Shown: positions 21,984 through 30,638, numbered from the stretch's first letter. The stretch: DNA of 39,556 nt from Alphaproteobacteria bacterium WMHbin7 (GCA_002753155.1 PDZW01000027.1:1-39556); one strand, 5' to 3'. Notes: a model not told the origin generated them from the sequence alone. Program-made: numbers and translations.

Positions 21984-22946
21984 ATGGCCATTCCTGACGA
22001 TCTGAAAGATGTCGGAGTGCGCTTGTTTCTGTCTGTCGATATTGCTGGCGCGACTAAGTTCAAAGGATCGCGCCCATCAATCAAAATCGATCCGTATGCA
22101 TCTGCGATAAGCGGCATTGATACGCCTTGGGTGCCGGTTTTTCGGGACTTTTTTATCGATTTTCCGGCACTTTTTAAAAAGGACTTGCTTCACGCAGCGG
22201 CAAATGAAAAACACTCCACCCCAGGTTTTGCAAGCGGCTTGATGCTATGGAAAATGTTGGGAGACGAACTGGTATTCGTGATTTCCATAAAATCCGAGCA
22301 AGATGCCGGCTGTACGCTTCTTGCCTTCGAGCAGACGATTTCCGGCTATCAAGCCGCAATCAGGAAAAAGCATCCCGAGTTGAAGTTGAAGGGAACCGCT
22401 TGGACGGCGGGCTTCCCTATTCGTAATAGGCGGGTGTTGGTGCCGCAGCACAATGAGGCTAGCGTTGAGGACTACATTGGCCCGGATATGGATATTGGTT
22501 TCCGGCTTGGGAAATTGGCCCGTCCAGGTCCAATTGTTGCTTCTATGGATCTCGTTGATATATTGATTGGTCGAAGCTACCAGTCTCAATTCCATTGCGC
22601 CTTTGTCGGTTGGGAAACCTTAAAAGGGGTGTTCGCTGATAAGCCCTATCCGGTCCACTGGTTGGTCCGTAAGGAAAAGGCGTTGCTTCTTCCTCCTTGG
22701 GAAGAATCAGTTTGTCGCTTCGCGCAAGGGTATTTAAAATGGATCAACTCAAAGGAGATGCCGGAGGTAACCTCAAAGCGCATCGAAGAAACACGCAAAG
22801 TTCTGAACGAAGAAGAGAGCTTAGACTTGTTTTCACCCTACCTTGATCCATTGAATATGCCTGAGCAGCACAGGAAAATTCACGCTTGGCTAACCGAAAA
22901 CGACCGTTCTGAGGTTCTCAGTGAGGCTGACTTCGGAACAGATTAA
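21984..22946 (+). CDS. Divergent class III nucleotide-cyclase-like protein
   Basis: The 320-residue protein has the landmarks of a class III cyclase catalytic domain. The first strand LFLSVDIAGATKF has metal-binding Asp19. The hairpin LWKMLGDELVFVI has the second Asp, Asp94. The strand LKGTAWTAGFP and the helix start YIGPDMDIGFRLGKLARPGPIVAS align with the canonical G..VN.AARL.A.A.PG.I..S. The Arg (174) is kept, but the usual Asn is Asp (170). A 40-residue insert (30-70) and a C-terminal extension (235-320) without a recognised sensor domain or membrane segment are unusual. Activity and product (cAMP, cGMP, cCMP or cUMP) cannot be told. The pairing with a metallopeptidase in a mobile island resembles defence operons such as Pycsar, but no known Pycsar effector is present. 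Confidence 0.7.
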   Translation: MAIPDDLKDVGVRLFLSVDIAGATKFKGSRPSIKIDPYASAISGIDTPWVPVFRDFFIDFPALFKKDLLHAAANEKHSTPGFASGLMLWKMLGDELVFVISIKSEQDAGCTLLAFEQTISGYQAAIRKKHPELKLKGTAWTAGFPIRNRRVLVPQHNEASVEDYIGPDMDIGFRLGKLARPGPIVASMDLVDILIGRSYQSQFHCAFVGWETLKGVFADKPYPVHWLVRKEKALLLPPWEESVCRFAQGYLKWINSKEMPEVTSKRIEETRKVLNEEESLDLFSPYLDPLNMPEQHRKIHAWLTENDRSEVLSEADFGTD

Positions 22947-22990
22947 GTCGGGAAGGATGAGGGGCTTATAAGGTCTGCCGATGCAGTTTC

Positions 22991-23013
22991 TGTAAGTGAC
23001 TCTGTAAGTGACT
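22991..23013 (+). repeat. Tandem TGTAAGTGACT repeats, right pair (putative arm sites)
   Basis: TGTAAGTGACT occurs at 22991-23001 and 23003-23013, the same word as the pair at 21032-21057. The pair ends 83 bases before the right attachment copy at 23097. It lies just after the cyclase-like gene. Confidence 0.65.
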
Positions 23014-23096
23014 TTGCTTGTGAATCAGGATGATTCAGGCATCATTCGCTGGTTTTGGGGTATTGATTATTAAAGGGTTATCGTTTGCATTCCCGT

Positions 23097-23142
23097 TTCG
23101 GGAGCTAGGGGCCGGAGGTTCGAATCCTCTCACTCCGACCAT
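23097..23142 (+). repeat. Attachment site copy 2: 3' half of tRNA-Pro(CGG), chromosomal border
   Basis: This is identical over 46 bases to 20941-20986 and ends in the encoded CCA. The following TTTTTGTGGGTTTTT is the T-rich sequence expected after a tRNA gene, and the clpX gene follows, so this copy marks the right border with the chromosome. There is no tRNA 5' half upstream of it. Confidence 0.88.
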
Positions 23143-23288
23143 TTTTGTGGGTTTTTGGCCCGGATGGTCGGTTCGCAGATGCCAACCCCCTCATTTTGCA
23201 GGTTGTGAGCCCCCGGGGCTTGGCGTTAATATGTTCTTATGCGGATTGTGCTTTCATGGCACCATTCCGGTGAACGAGGGATTTTTCG
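23143..23288 (+). promoter_or_regulatory. clpX upstream region with possible promoter
   Basis: The 342 bases between the cyclase-like gene and clpX hold the right arm repeats, the attachment copy and this leader. A possible promoter is TTGTGA (23203-23208) with TAATAT (23227-23232) at 18-base spacing. A ribosome binding site (gaggga, 23276-23281) lies 7 bases before the clpX ATG. The promoter is weak by eye. Separation from clpP by the mobile elements makes an independent clpX promoter necessary. Confidence 0.35.
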
Positions 23289-24548
23289 ATGAATAAGCCA
23301 GTCAGTGGCGATTCCAAGAATACGCTTTATTGCTCTTTCTGTGGCAAAAGCCAGCACGAGGTCAGGAAACTGATCGCGGGTCCGACGGTGTTCATCTGCG
23401 ACGAATGCGTCGAATTGTGCATGGACATCATCCGCGAGGAGCATAAGACGCATCTGGTGCGGACCAGAGACGGCATACCCAGCCCCAGGGACATCCTGAC
23501 CGTGCTGGACGATTACGTGATCGGTCAGCCGCATGCCAAGAAGGTGCTGTCGGTGGCCGTGCATAACCACTACAAACGCCTGGCCCATCAGGGCAAGACC
23601 AACGATGTCGAACTGGCCAAGTCGAATATTTTGCTGATTGGCCCCACCGGCTGCGGCAAGACCCTGCTGGCCCAGACCCTGGCTCGCATCCTGGATGTTC
23701 CTTTCACCATGGCCGACGCTACCACGCTGACCGAGGCTGGTTACGTGGGCGAGGATGTCGAGAACATCATCCTGAAGCTGCTGCAAGCCGCCGATTACAA
23801 TGTCGAGCGGGCCCAGCGCGGCATCGTCTATATCGACGAGGTCGATAAGATCAGCCGCAAGTCGGACAATCCCTCGATCACCCGCGACGTCTCGGGCGAG
23901 GGTGTTCAGCAGGCCCTTTTGAAGATCATGGAAGGTACTGTGGCTTCCGTTCCTCCTCAGGGTGGGCGCAAGCATCCGCAACAGGAATTCCTGCAGGTCG
24001 ATACCACCAACATCCTGTTCATTTGCGGCGGCGCCTTTGCGGGGCTCGACAAGATCATCAGCATGCGCACCAGGGGCACCTCGATCGGCTTTGGCGCCGA
24101 CGTGCGCGCCCCCGACGAGCGGCGCACCGGCGAGGTGCTGCGTCAGCTTGAGCCTGAGGATTTGCTGAAGTTCGGCTTGATTCCGGAATTCGTGGGACGC
24201 CTGCCGGTGGTGGCGACGCTGGAGGATCTCGACGAGGCGGCGCTGGTCGATATCCTGACCAAGCCCAAGAACGCGCTGGTCAAGCAGTATCAGCGTCTGT
24301 TCGAGATGGAGAGCGTGCGCCTGACCTTTGCCGAGGATGCCTACAAGACCATCGCCACCAAGGCCATTCAGCGCAAGACCGGGGCTCGTGGCCTGCGCTC
24401 GATCATGGAAAGCATTCTTCTGGATACCATGTTCGATCTGCCTTCGATGGCGGGTGTCGATGAGGTGGTGATTTCCGGCGAAGTGGCCGAGGGCCGCACC
24501 AGCCCCTTGCTCTCCTATGCCGAGAAGCGTTCGGGCGAATCGGCCTGA
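23289..24548 (+). CDS. clpX: ATP-dependent Clp protease ATP-binding subunit ClpX
   Basis: The 419-residue protein is full length for ClpX. An N-terminal zinc-binding domain (Cys15, Cys18, Cys37, Cys40) for adaptor and substrate docking is followed by the AAA+ module. That module has Walker A GPTGCGKT (from residue 118), Walker [11 protein letters not shown], the pore loop GYVGEDVE and sensor regions. ClpX unfolds tagged proteins and feeds them to ClpP in the cytoplasm; in alphaproteobacteria it drives CtrA turnover. In related genomes clpP lies directly upstream; here the mobile elements occupy that position. lon follows downstream in the usual order. Confidence 0.98.
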   Translation: MNKPVSGDSKNTLYCSFCGKSQHEVRKLIAGPTVFICDECVELCMDIIREEHKTHLVRTRDGIPSPRDILTVLDDYVIGQPHAKKVLSVAVHNHYKRLAHQGKTNDVELAKSNILLIGPTGCGKTLLAQTLARILDVPFTMADATTLTEAGYVGEDVENIILKLLQAADYNVERAQRGIVYIDEVDKISRKSDNPSITRDVSGEGVQQALLKIMEGTVASVPPQGGRKHPQQEFLQVDTTNILFICGGAFAGLDKIISMRTRGTSIGFGADVRAPDERRTGEVLRQLEPEDLLKFGLIPEFVGRLPVVATLEDLDEAALVDILTKPKNALVKQYQRLFEMESVRLTFAEDAYKTIATKAIQRKTGARGLRSIMESILLDTMFDLPSMAGVDEVVISGEVAEGRTSPLLSYAEKRSGESA

Positions 24549-24562
24549 CCCTGTTTGCCGGT

Positions 24563-24607
24563 AAATCGGGCCTTCCCTGCGCCATTTCAGTGCAGGAGGC
24601 CCGATTT
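24563..24607 (+). terminator. Hairpin after clpX
   Basis: AAATCGGGCCT (24563-24573) pairs with AGGCCCGATTT (24597-24607), and inside it CCTGC pairs with GCAGG. It begins 14 bases after the clpX stop. The sequence after it is only moderately T-rich, so termination may be partial. Confidence 0.65.
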
Positions 24608-24758
24608 CCATTTCTAGTTTCTGCTCTAAGCCGCTTTATTCACGGCTTTTTTCGATTATCCCCGCAAGAGCTATTGAACTGCTCCAATTCCTGATCCACC
24701 TTATGAGATGTTGGCGGATGGGGTCTTCCGTTCTGCCTCTTTGATATGATGAGGATCT

Positions 24759-27173
24759 ATGGCTGATTTGCCGCGCGGTGATCTGTTTCCGGTTTTGCCG
24801 CTCCGGGACATTGTCGTCTTCCCCCACATGATCGTGCCGCTCTTCGTTGGCCGCGAGAAATCCGTGCGCGCCCTCGAAGACGTGATGAAGGACGACAAGC
24901 AGATTCTTCTGGTCGCCCAGAAGAACGCGGCCCAGGACGATCCCGGCAAGGACGACATCTATCAGGTGGGAACGGTATCGACCGTCCTTCAGCTCCTAAG
25001 ACTGCCCGATGGCACCGTGAAGGTGCTGGTCGAGGGCGGCAAGCGCGCACGCATTCAAAGCTTTTCCGAAAACGAGAATTTCTTTGAGGCCTATGCCCAG
25101 ATTCTCGACGAGAAGCAAGGAGAGCCACAGGAAATCGAAGGGCTGTCCCGTTCGGTGGTGGGGCAGTTCGAGCAGTACATCAAGCTGAACAAGAAGATTC
25201 CGCCTGAGGTTCTGGTTTCGCTGAACCAGATCGAGGATTCCAGCAAGATGGCCGATACCGTGGCCTCGCATCTGGCGCTCAAGATTTCCGACAAGCAGGA
25301 ACTGTTGGAGACGGTGTCGGTGCCCGAGCGCCTCGAGCGCGTCTTCGGATACATGGAATCCGAAATCGGCATGCTGCAGGTCGAGCGCAAGATTCGCAAT
25401 CGGGTCAAGCGCCAGATGGAGAAGACCCAGCGCGAATATTATCTGAACGAACAGATGAAGGCCATTCAGAAGGAATTGGGCGAGGGCGAGGAGGCCAAGG
25501 ACGAGGCTTCAGAGCTCGAGAGCCGCATCAAGAAAACCAAGCTGACCAAGGAAGCCAACGAAAAAGCGTTGGGCGAGTTGAAGAAGCTGAAAAGCATGAG
25601 CCCGATGTCGGCCGAGGCCACCGTGGTGCGCAACTATCTCGACTGGCTCTTGAGCATCCCCTGGAAGAAACGCACCAAGATCAAGCACGACATCAAGGGG
25701 GCTTCGAAGATTCTGGATGCCGAGCATTACGGGCTTGAGAAGGTCAAGGAGCGCATTCTGGAATATTTGGCCGTGCAAGCCAGAACCAATTCCGTCAAGG
25801 GTCCCATTCTCTGTCTGGTCGGCCCGCCTGGCGTCGGCAAGACCTCGCTTGGCAAATCGATCGCCAAAGCGACGGGGCGCAATTTCGTGCGCATGAGCCT
25901 GGGCGGTGTCAGGGACGAGTCGGAAATCCGCGGCCATCGGCGCACCTATATCGGCTCGATGCCGGGCAAGGTCCTTCAGGGCATGAAGAAGGCCAAGACC
26001 TCGAATCCCCTGTTCCTCCTGGACGAGGTTGACAAGCTGGGTTCCGACTGGCGGGGCGATCCCTCCTCGGCGCTTTTGGAGGTGCTGGACCCCGAACAGA
26101 ACAACACCTTCAACGATCATTATCTCGAGGTCGATTACGACCTGTCCGAGGTGATGTTCGTTACCACCGCCAACACGCTGCGTATGCCTCAGCCGCTGCT
26201 CGACCGCATGGAAATCATTCGCATCCACGGCTATACCGAGGATGAAAAGGTCGAGATCGCGCACCGCCATCTGATTCCCAAGCAGATCAAGGCGGCGGGT
26301 CTTAAGAAGGGCGAATGGAGCATTACCGACGAAGGGCTCAGGGACCTGATCCGCTATTACACGCGAGAAGCGGGTGTGCGCAATCTCGAACGCGAGTTGG
26401 CCAATCTTACTCGCAAGGCGACCAAGGACATTCTGGTCAAGAATCTAAAGCAGGTTCGCGTTTCGCCCAGGAATCTTGAAAAATACGCAGGCGTTCGCAA
26501 GTTCCGCTATGGCGAGCTTGAGGAAGAGGATCTGGTGGGCGTCGTCACCGGTCTGGCCTGGACCGAAGTGGGCGGCGAAATCCTCAATATCGAAGCCGTG
26601 GTCATGCCGGGCAAGGGGGCCGTCTCCCATACCGGCAAGCTGGGTGACGTGATGCAGGAATCGGTGCAGGCGGCGCGCTCTTATGTGCGTTCGCGTCTGG
26701 TCAGCCTGGGCATCAAGCCAACCTATTTCGACAAGCGCGATATCCATGTTCACGTCCCTGAGGGAGCGACACCCAAGGACGGCCCTTCGGCGGGTGTCGC
26801 CATGTGCACCGCTATCGTTTCGGCGCTGACCGGCGTTCCCGTGCGCAAAGATGTGGCGATGACCGGAGAGATCACACTGCGCGGTCGCGTCCTGCCTATC
26901 GGCGGCTTGAAGGAGAAGCTGCTGGCGGCCTTAAGGACAGGAATCAAGACGGTTCTCATTCCCAAGGACAACGAAAAGGATCTGGCTGAAATCCCCGACA
27001 ATGTGAAGAAGGGGATGACCATTCTTCCCATGACCACGGTCGACGAGGTGCTGAAGCACGCCCTTGTCCGCGAGTTGGTGGCCATTGAGTGGGACGAGGC
27101 GGAAGAGGAGGCCAAGGCGGCTGAGAAGAAAAAGTCCGCTGAAGCCGGTGCCTCCGCCGTGGTGACCCATTAG
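24759..27173 (+). CDS. lon: ATP-dependent protease Lon
   Basis: The 804-residue protein has all Lon parts. The substrate-binding N-domain begins [19 protein letters not shown] and is followed by a coiled coil near residues 190-260. The AAA+ domain has Walker A GPPGVGKT from residue 355 and Walker [11 protein letters not shown]. The C-terminal protease carries the Ser-Lys dyad Ser677 (PKDGPSAG) and Lys720 ([10 protein letters not shown]), at the same 43-residue spacing as E. coli Lon. It degrades misfolded and regulatory proteins in the cytoplasm. The start at 24759 is preceded by gagga. A TATGAT box at 24745-24750 could be a -10 element, but no matching -35 was found. A strong terminator follows at 27216. 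Confidence 0.98.
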   Translation: MADLPRGDLFPVLPLRDIVVFPHMIVPLFVGREKSVRALEDVMKDDKQILLVAQKNAAQDDPGKDDIYQVGTVSTVLQLLRLPDGTVKVLVEGGKRARIQSFSENENFFEAYAQILDEKQGEPQEIEGLSRSVVGQFEQYIKLNKKIPPEVLVSLNQIEDSSKMADTVASHLALKISDKQELLETVSVPERLERVFGYMESEIGMLQVERKIRNRVKRQMEKTQREYYLNEQMKAIQKELGEGEEAKDEASELESRIKKTKLTKEANEKALGELKKLKSMSPMSAEATVVRNYLDWLLSIPWKKRTKIKHDIKGASKILDAEHYGLEKVKERILEYLAVQARTNSVKGPILCLVGPPGVGKTSLGKSIAKATGRNFVRMSLGGVRDESEIRGHRRTYIGSMPGKVLQGMKKAKTSNPLFLLDEVDKLGSDWRGDPSSALLEVLDPEQNNTFNDHYLEVDYDLSEVMFVTTANTLRMPQPLLDRMEIIRIHGYTEDEKVEIAHRHLIPKQIKAAGLKKGEWSITDEGLRDLIRYYTREAGVRNLERELANLTRKATKDILVKNLKQVRVSPRNLEKYAGVRKFRYGELEEEDLVGVVTGLAWTEVGGEILNIEAVVMPGKGAVSHTGKLGDVMQESVQAARSYVRSRLVSLGIKPTYFDKRDIHVHVPEGATPKDGPSAGVAMCTAIVSALTGVPVRKDVAMTGEITLRGRVLPIGGLKEKLLAALRTGIKTVLIPKDNEKDLAEIPDNVKKGMTILPMTTVDEVLKHALVRELVAIEWDEAEEEAKAAEKKKSAEAGASAVVTH

Positions 27174-27215
27174 ACTGGGCATCCGGTTTCCTTCAGCCGA
27201 AGTGTGTCGAGATTG

Positions 27216-27256
27216 AAACCGCCGGGGAGATAGCCTCCTTCCCGGCGGTTTTTATG
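27216..27256 (+). terminator. Rho-independent terminator of lon
   Basis: AAACCGCCGGG (27216-27226) pairs perfectly with CCCGGCGGTTT (27241-27251) and runs into TTTTTAT. It starts 42 bases after the lon stop. Confidence 0.92.
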
Positions 27257-27263
27257 TTTCGTC

Positions 27264-27392
27264 TAGAGCGGGTCGTCTGAAATCGAAGCCGTTAAATGGC
27301 TTCGATTGAGGGCGTGAATCCGCTCTACAGATTTGTTTTGAGCTGCCGATTCACGTTTAACCCCGAGTCATCCAAGTGACTTGGGGTTAAAC
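27264..27392. repeat. Cluster of nested palindromes between lon and hupB
   Basis: Three inverted repeats lie together. An outer stem TAGAGCGG (27264-27271)/CCGCTCTA (27320-27327) encloses a perfect 10-base stem AATCGAAGCC (27281-27290)/GGCTTCGATT (27298-27307). A 16-base stem GTTTAACCCCGAGTCA (27355-27370)/TGACTTGGGGTTAAAC (27377-27392) has one G-T pair. CGTGAATC (27313-27320) can also pair with GATTCACG (27348-27355), bridging the two. No gene is present in 27174-27661. The cluster looks like an interspersed extragenic palindrome rather than a terminator. Confidence 0.75.
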
Positions 27393-27563
27393 GATCGTAC
27401 GCTAGGCGAGAATCAGGAAAGGGCTGCTGGGGATAGCCTCCTTTTTCACGGATTTACGCGCCGTTCAAACCATGCTGGGTTGAAATATGGCTGTATTGTG
27501 GACGTTTTTTTGCTATTTCCGACCGTTTTTGTGCAGAAAGCTGGGGAAAAGCGATTCGTTCGA

Positions 27564-27592
27564 TTGACGGCGAAAAATATTGGTGTCTAGAC
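27564..27592 (+). promoter_or_regulatory. Probable hupB promoter
   Basis: TTGACG (27564-27569) is followed at 17 bases by CTAGAC (27587-27592). The same two words occur upstream of nuoA (30726 and 30748), which supports both as promoters. The start of hupB is 70 bases further on. Confidence 0.55.
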
Positions 27593-27661
27593 TCCGCGCA
27601 TCCTATGAGAACCAGCCTCACTCCCGGGGCTGGCTCGTGATTTCAACGAAGGGGGCCTTAA

Positions 27662-27940
27662 GTGAACAAGAATGACCTCGTGGCATCCGTCGCCACCAAG
27701 ACCAGCCTGTCGAAGACCGACGCCGCCAAGGCCGTGGACGCCGTGTTCGACTCGATTACGGCCTCTCTCAAGAAGGGCCAGGAAGTGCGTCTGGTGGGCT
27801 TTGGCACCTTCAACGTGACCAAGCGCGCCAAGTCTGAAGGCCGCAATCCGCGTACCGGCGAGAAGATCGTCATTCCGGCTTCCAAACAGCCGAAGTTCAA
27901 GGCCGGCAAGGGCCTGAAGGACGCCGTCAACACCAAGTAA
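27662..27940 (+). CDS. hupB: DNA-binding protein HU (HupB)
   Basis: The 92-residue protein is a typical [23 protein letters not shown], the core [12 protein letters not shown], and the DNA-intercalating arm with [15 protein letters not shown] around the conserved Pro. It binds and bends DNA as a dimer in the nucleoid. The start is GTG at 27662, preceded by the strong site gaaggggg. Position after lon is the common alphaproteobacterial order. A terminator follows at 27957. Confidence 0.97.
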   Translation: MNKNDLVASVATKTSLSKTDAAKAVDAVFDSITASLKKGQEVRLVGFGTFNVTKRAKSEGRNPRTGEKIVIPASKQPKFKAGKGLKDAVNTK

Positions 27941-27956
27941 TATCATGCCCCTTTAC

Positions 27957-27998
27957 GATGCCGGCTGCCGAACTGGTGGCCGGCATTGTCATTTTTTG
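27957..27998 (+). terminator. Rho-independent terminator of hupB
   Basis: ATGCCGGC (27958-27965) pairs with GCCGGCAT (27979-27986), with further pairing inside the loop, and is followed by a run of six T (27992-27997). Confidence 0.88.
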
Positions 27999-28034
27999 CG
28001 GTCTGGGCCATCATGCCGGATCGCGTCGCGCCTG

Positions 28035-28109
28035 GGGCGATTAGCTCAGCGGTAGAGCATCTCGTTTACACCGAGAGGGTCGGGGGTTCGAACCCCTCAT
28101 CGCCCACCA
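28035..28109 (+). tRNA. tRNA-Val (anticodon TAC)
   Basis: The 75 bases fold as a complete tRNA. The acceptor GGGCGAT pairs with ATCGCCC, the D arm reads TAGCTCAGCGGTAGAGC, and anticodon stem TCTCG/CGAGA encloses loop TTTACAC. The T arm is GGGGG-TTCGAAC-CCCTC, followed by discriminator A and encoded CCA. It decodes GTA and, by wobble, other Val codons. Confidence 0.97.
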
Positions 28110-28122
28110 GCGCGAATTGCGG

Positions 28123-28974
28123 TCAGGCCATTCCGCCCGCGGCCTTGCTGTAAAGGATGCCGTAGCAGCTTTTGGTCTGGCGGTCGTATTCCATCAAGAT
28201 GCGCTGCACGGCGTCGAACGACTGGTAGCAGTCGTGCAGGATCGCGGCCATGCGCAGCAGCGCTTCCGGCTTCAGATCAGACAGTTTGGTCAAATCTCGC
28301 ACGAAGATTGCAACCCCCCAGAGTGATTGGCTGAATCCGGCCATGATGTCGTCGTTGAGAATCATTGGTTTGAGTACGCGGCTGACGATCTGGCTGAAGC
28401 GATGCAGATAAAATCCGTTTTGGCGCAGAAAGATGTCGATTTCGGAAAAGAGCGGCTGGCCCACATACATGGGCAGGAATTCGACCTCGGTTTCGATGAC
28501 GGTCGCCTGGGCGAGGCGTGTTCTGGCATGTTCAAGCACCATCAGTTCAGCCCCTTGAACGTCCAGCTTGATCAGGTCGGCGCCTGACGTTTCAGCAATG
28601 TCATCCAGGCGAACCGTCGTCACCTCCTCGGTCCGTTCCACATGCCCCCAATCTAGAAATCCGTGAAACAGCCCCAATACATCGGGATTGGGTTCAAGCA
28701 GCGAGGTCATGCCCGGCGCATAGCAATGATGCAGCCGGTGGGTCTTTCCGTCGCCCAGGGCATGGGGCAGATAAATTTCGTTGGGGCCTTGGGCCGATTT
28801 CAGCTTTTCCAGGGCTTCAAGATTGGGCTCGAACCCGATGACCTTGGCATGTCCCGCCTTCAGCAGGCTGTCATAGGCGGGGGCGCCGTCGATGGGATTG
28901 GCACCGGCATCGACAACCGTTACCGGAAAGGACAAATTGAGGATAGAATGCAGGGATGGAGCGGTGTTGGACAT
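28123..28974 (-). CDS. FkbM-family methyltransferase
   Basis: The 283-residue protein has the FkbM AdoMet-binding pattern. Motif I VVDAGANPIDGAPAYDSLLKAG (about 19-40) is followed by VIGFEPNLEALEKL, the mid motif TTVRLDDIAE, and ADLIKLDVQGAELMVLEHA. FkbM enzymes are O-methyltransferases acting on sugars or other small molecules; the substrate here is unknown. A C-terminal extension of about 80 residues (LKPEALLRMAAILHDCYQSFD) is not part of the core fold. It is divergent from the TPR/glycosyltransferase-like gene at 29041, with only 66 bases between start codons. The two may act on the same surface glycan. The stop is 13 bases after tRNA-Val, on the opposite strand. Confidence 0.85.
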   Translation of the reverse strand: MSNTAPSLHSILNLSFPVTVVDAGANPIDGAPAYDSLLKAGHAKVIGFEPNLEALEKLKSAQGPNEIYLPHALGDGKTHRLHHCYAPGMTSLLEPNPDVLGLFHGFLDWGHVERTEEVTTVRLDDIAETSGADLIKLDVQGAELMVLEHARTRLAQATVIETEVEFLPMYVGQPLFSEIDIFLRQNGFYLHRFSQIVSRVLKPMILNDDIMAGFSQSLWGVAIFVRDLTKLSDLKPEALLRMAAILHDCYQSFDAVQRILMEYDRQTKSCYGILYSKAAGGMA

Positions 28975-29040
28975 GCAAAGAAAGTCTCACATTCCATTTT
29001 TGCCGACAAGCGTTCAAATCCTTCTGTTGCGCAGGTGCGG

Positions 29041-30183
29041 ATGAGCCAGGAAGAGGAGCAACTTTTTCAATCGGCCCACGCCTTATGGGCCAGTGGCGAG
29101 GCGGCCTTGGCTGTGCCCGTGCTGGAAGCGCTTTGCCTGGCGCATCCCGAGAATCCCGGCCTGTTTTCCGCCCTGGGGGTCTGCCGTTATGAGAGCGGCG
29201 ATGCGAGAGGTGCTCAAGAACCGCTCGAGCAGGCACTGAGGCTCGATCCTTTGCAAGGTGTTGCCGCCTACAATCTGGCGCATGTGCTGCTGACACTGGG
29301 CGAGGAGGAGCGGGGGCTGGCTCTTTATGAGCGGCGCTGGTCCAGCTTTTCACGTCCCGCCTGGCATCCGGCGTTGGAGCTCTCCTGGGACGGCAAGCCC
29401 CTGGAGGGAACACTGCTGGTGCTGGCCGAGCAGGGATTCGGCGACATGATCCAATTCGCGCGTTTTCTGCCCCTGGCGGCGCAGTGTTGCAACAAGCTGA
29501 TTCTGGTGGTGCCGCCGGAACTGAGGCGCTTGCTTGCGGATATGCCGGGCGTGGCGCAGGTGGTCAGCACGGGCGAAGCACTGCCCCCCTTCGACCGCTT
29601 CATCATGATGATGAGCCTTCCCTACCGGTTAGGCGCTTTCGGCAAGAATCGTCCTCACCCACCATATCTGAAGCCGCCCCTTTCTTCGAACCAGACGCGG
29701 GAAACGAGCCCGGCATCCAATATTGGTCTGATCTGGAGCGGCAGGGCCGATAGCCGCCATCAGAAGGCGCGCGCCCTTGACCTGGCTCTGCTGGGGCGTC
29801 ATCTAGGCGCCGCTCGGGATGTCGTCTTTCACAGTCTTCAACTGGGGGAGGCTGCCTCTCAGTTGCCCGATTGGACGGGGCCTGCCCCCTTGATCGATCG
29901 GGCGGGCGAGATGACGGATTTTGCCGCCACGGCGGCTCTTCTGCAGGGGCTCGATCTTCTGATCACGGTCGATACGGCTTCGGCCCATCTGGCGGGGGCC
30001 TTGGGCATGCCTGCTTTCGTCCTGCTGCCTGCCCTTCCTCATTGGGTCTGGGGGCTGGAGGGAGAGGTGACGGGCTGGTATCCCAGCCTCAGGCTTTTCA
30101 GGGCCGATGAGCAGGGATGGACTCAGGCCTTGATGAAATTGTCGCAAGCCCTATCCGAACGGGTGGATTCCCGGCCCGGCTAA
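29041..30183 (+). CDS. TPR protein with glycosyltransferase-like C-terminal domain
   Basis: The 380-residue protein has about three tetratricopeptide repeats at 5-105 (FQSAHALWASGEAALAVPVLEAL, then FSALGVCRYESGDARGAQ and AAYNLAHVLLTLGEEERGLALYERRW). A GT-B-like domain follows, with LLVLAEQGFGDMIQFARFLPLA (about 122-143), IGLIWSGRADSRHQKARALDL and LLITVDTASAHLAGALGMPAFVLLP. The family often appears near flagellin- or surface-glycan genes, and some members resemble GT9/GT41 enzymes. The donor and acceptor are unknown. The ATG at 29041 is chosen because repeats start directly after it; the frame is open far upstream, but that part only mirrors the divergent FkbM gene. Confidence 0.82.
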   Translation: MSQEEEQLFQSAHALWASGEAALAVPVLEALCLAHPENPGLFSALGVCRYESGDARGAQEPLEQALRLDPLQGVAAYNLAHVLLTLGEEERGLALYERRWSSFSRPAWHPALELSWDGKPLEGTLLVLAEQGFGDMIQFARFLPLAAQCCNKLILVVPPELRRLLADMPGVAQVVSTGEALPPFDRFIMMMSLPYRLGAFGKNRPHPPYLKPPLSSNQTRETSPASNIGLIWSGRADSRHQKARALDLALLGRHLGAARDVVFHSLQLGEAASQLPDWTGPAPLIDRAGEMTDFAATAALLQGLDLLITVDTASAHLAGALGMPAFVLLPALPHWVWGLEGEVTGWYPSLRLFRADEQGWTQALMKLSQALSERVDSRPG

Positions 30184-30225
30184 GGCTATTCTTCCCCGAG
30201 GACAACAAGCGCTTCGAGGTTTTAC

Positions 30226-30441
30226 ATGGCCGGTTCGCTGAAGACTTGGTACGTCAAACTCGCTTTTTCAGTGGCGGGCGGCCATCTGACCTGGGCCTCG
30301 CATGTTCAGGCCCGGGACAAGGAAGGCGCTGTTCTGGTGGCCGTGGACTGGCTGAAAGCCCAGATCAATTTTCCCCAGAAGGTCCTGCCCTACGAGGTTA
30401 TGGACATCTATGAGGACGAAGGCGGCGCCCGCCCGGGCTGA
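30226..30441 (+). CDS. Small conserved protein of unknown function (71 aa)
   Basis: The 71-residue protein (MAGSLKTWYVKLAFSVAGGHLTWASHVQARDKEGAVLVAVDWL) is predicted to be a small alpha/beta fold. It ends VLPYEVMDIYEDEGG. I recognise no named family. It starts 42 bases after the glycosyltransferase-like gene and ends 120 bases before tRNA-Asp. Good coding composition and a single clear start support it as real. Confidence 0.7.
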   Translation: MAGSLKTWYVKLAFSVAGGHLTWASHVQARDKEGAVLVAVDWLKAQINFPQKVLPYEVMDIYEDEGGARPG

Positions 30442-30561
30442 TTTTCTCTGAAAAGCGAACGCACTGCCTTGCTGCTAAGGCCCGGGCCAGGCACTTAGAG
30501 CGTCATATGTTGCCTTGACACCGGAGACGCCAGGAGATACACAGCCATCCTTCCGTTTTGC

Positions 30562-30638
<77 letters not shown>

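Larger units (their letters stand above)
20987..23142. mobile_element. 2.1-kb mini-element in tandem at the tRNA-Pro site
   Basis: The segment is bounded by two identical 46-base tRNA-Pro 3' halves (20941-20986 and 23097-23142). Inside each end lies a pair of TGTAAGTGACT repeats, resembling integrase arm sites. It contains the stub of a tyrosine recombinase on the minus strand and a two-gene operon (21429-22946). Base composition is lower in G+C than the flanks. It looks like a decayed or non-autonomous integrative element stacked beside the prophage at the same tRNA gene. Confidence 0.75.

Noticed and set aside
23030..23296. Open frame through the second attachment copy into clpX
   Set aside because: It translates the tRNA-Pro half (GAGGSNPLTPT) and the leader, and has no family match or ribosome binding site.
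23226..24611. Minus-strand open frame (461 codons) opposite clpX
   Set aside because: It is antisense to a certain gene and shows no domain.
27381..27590. Short + strand open frame upstream of hupB as a gene
   Set aside because: It begins inside a palindrome, covers the hupB promoter and has no ribosome binding site or family match.
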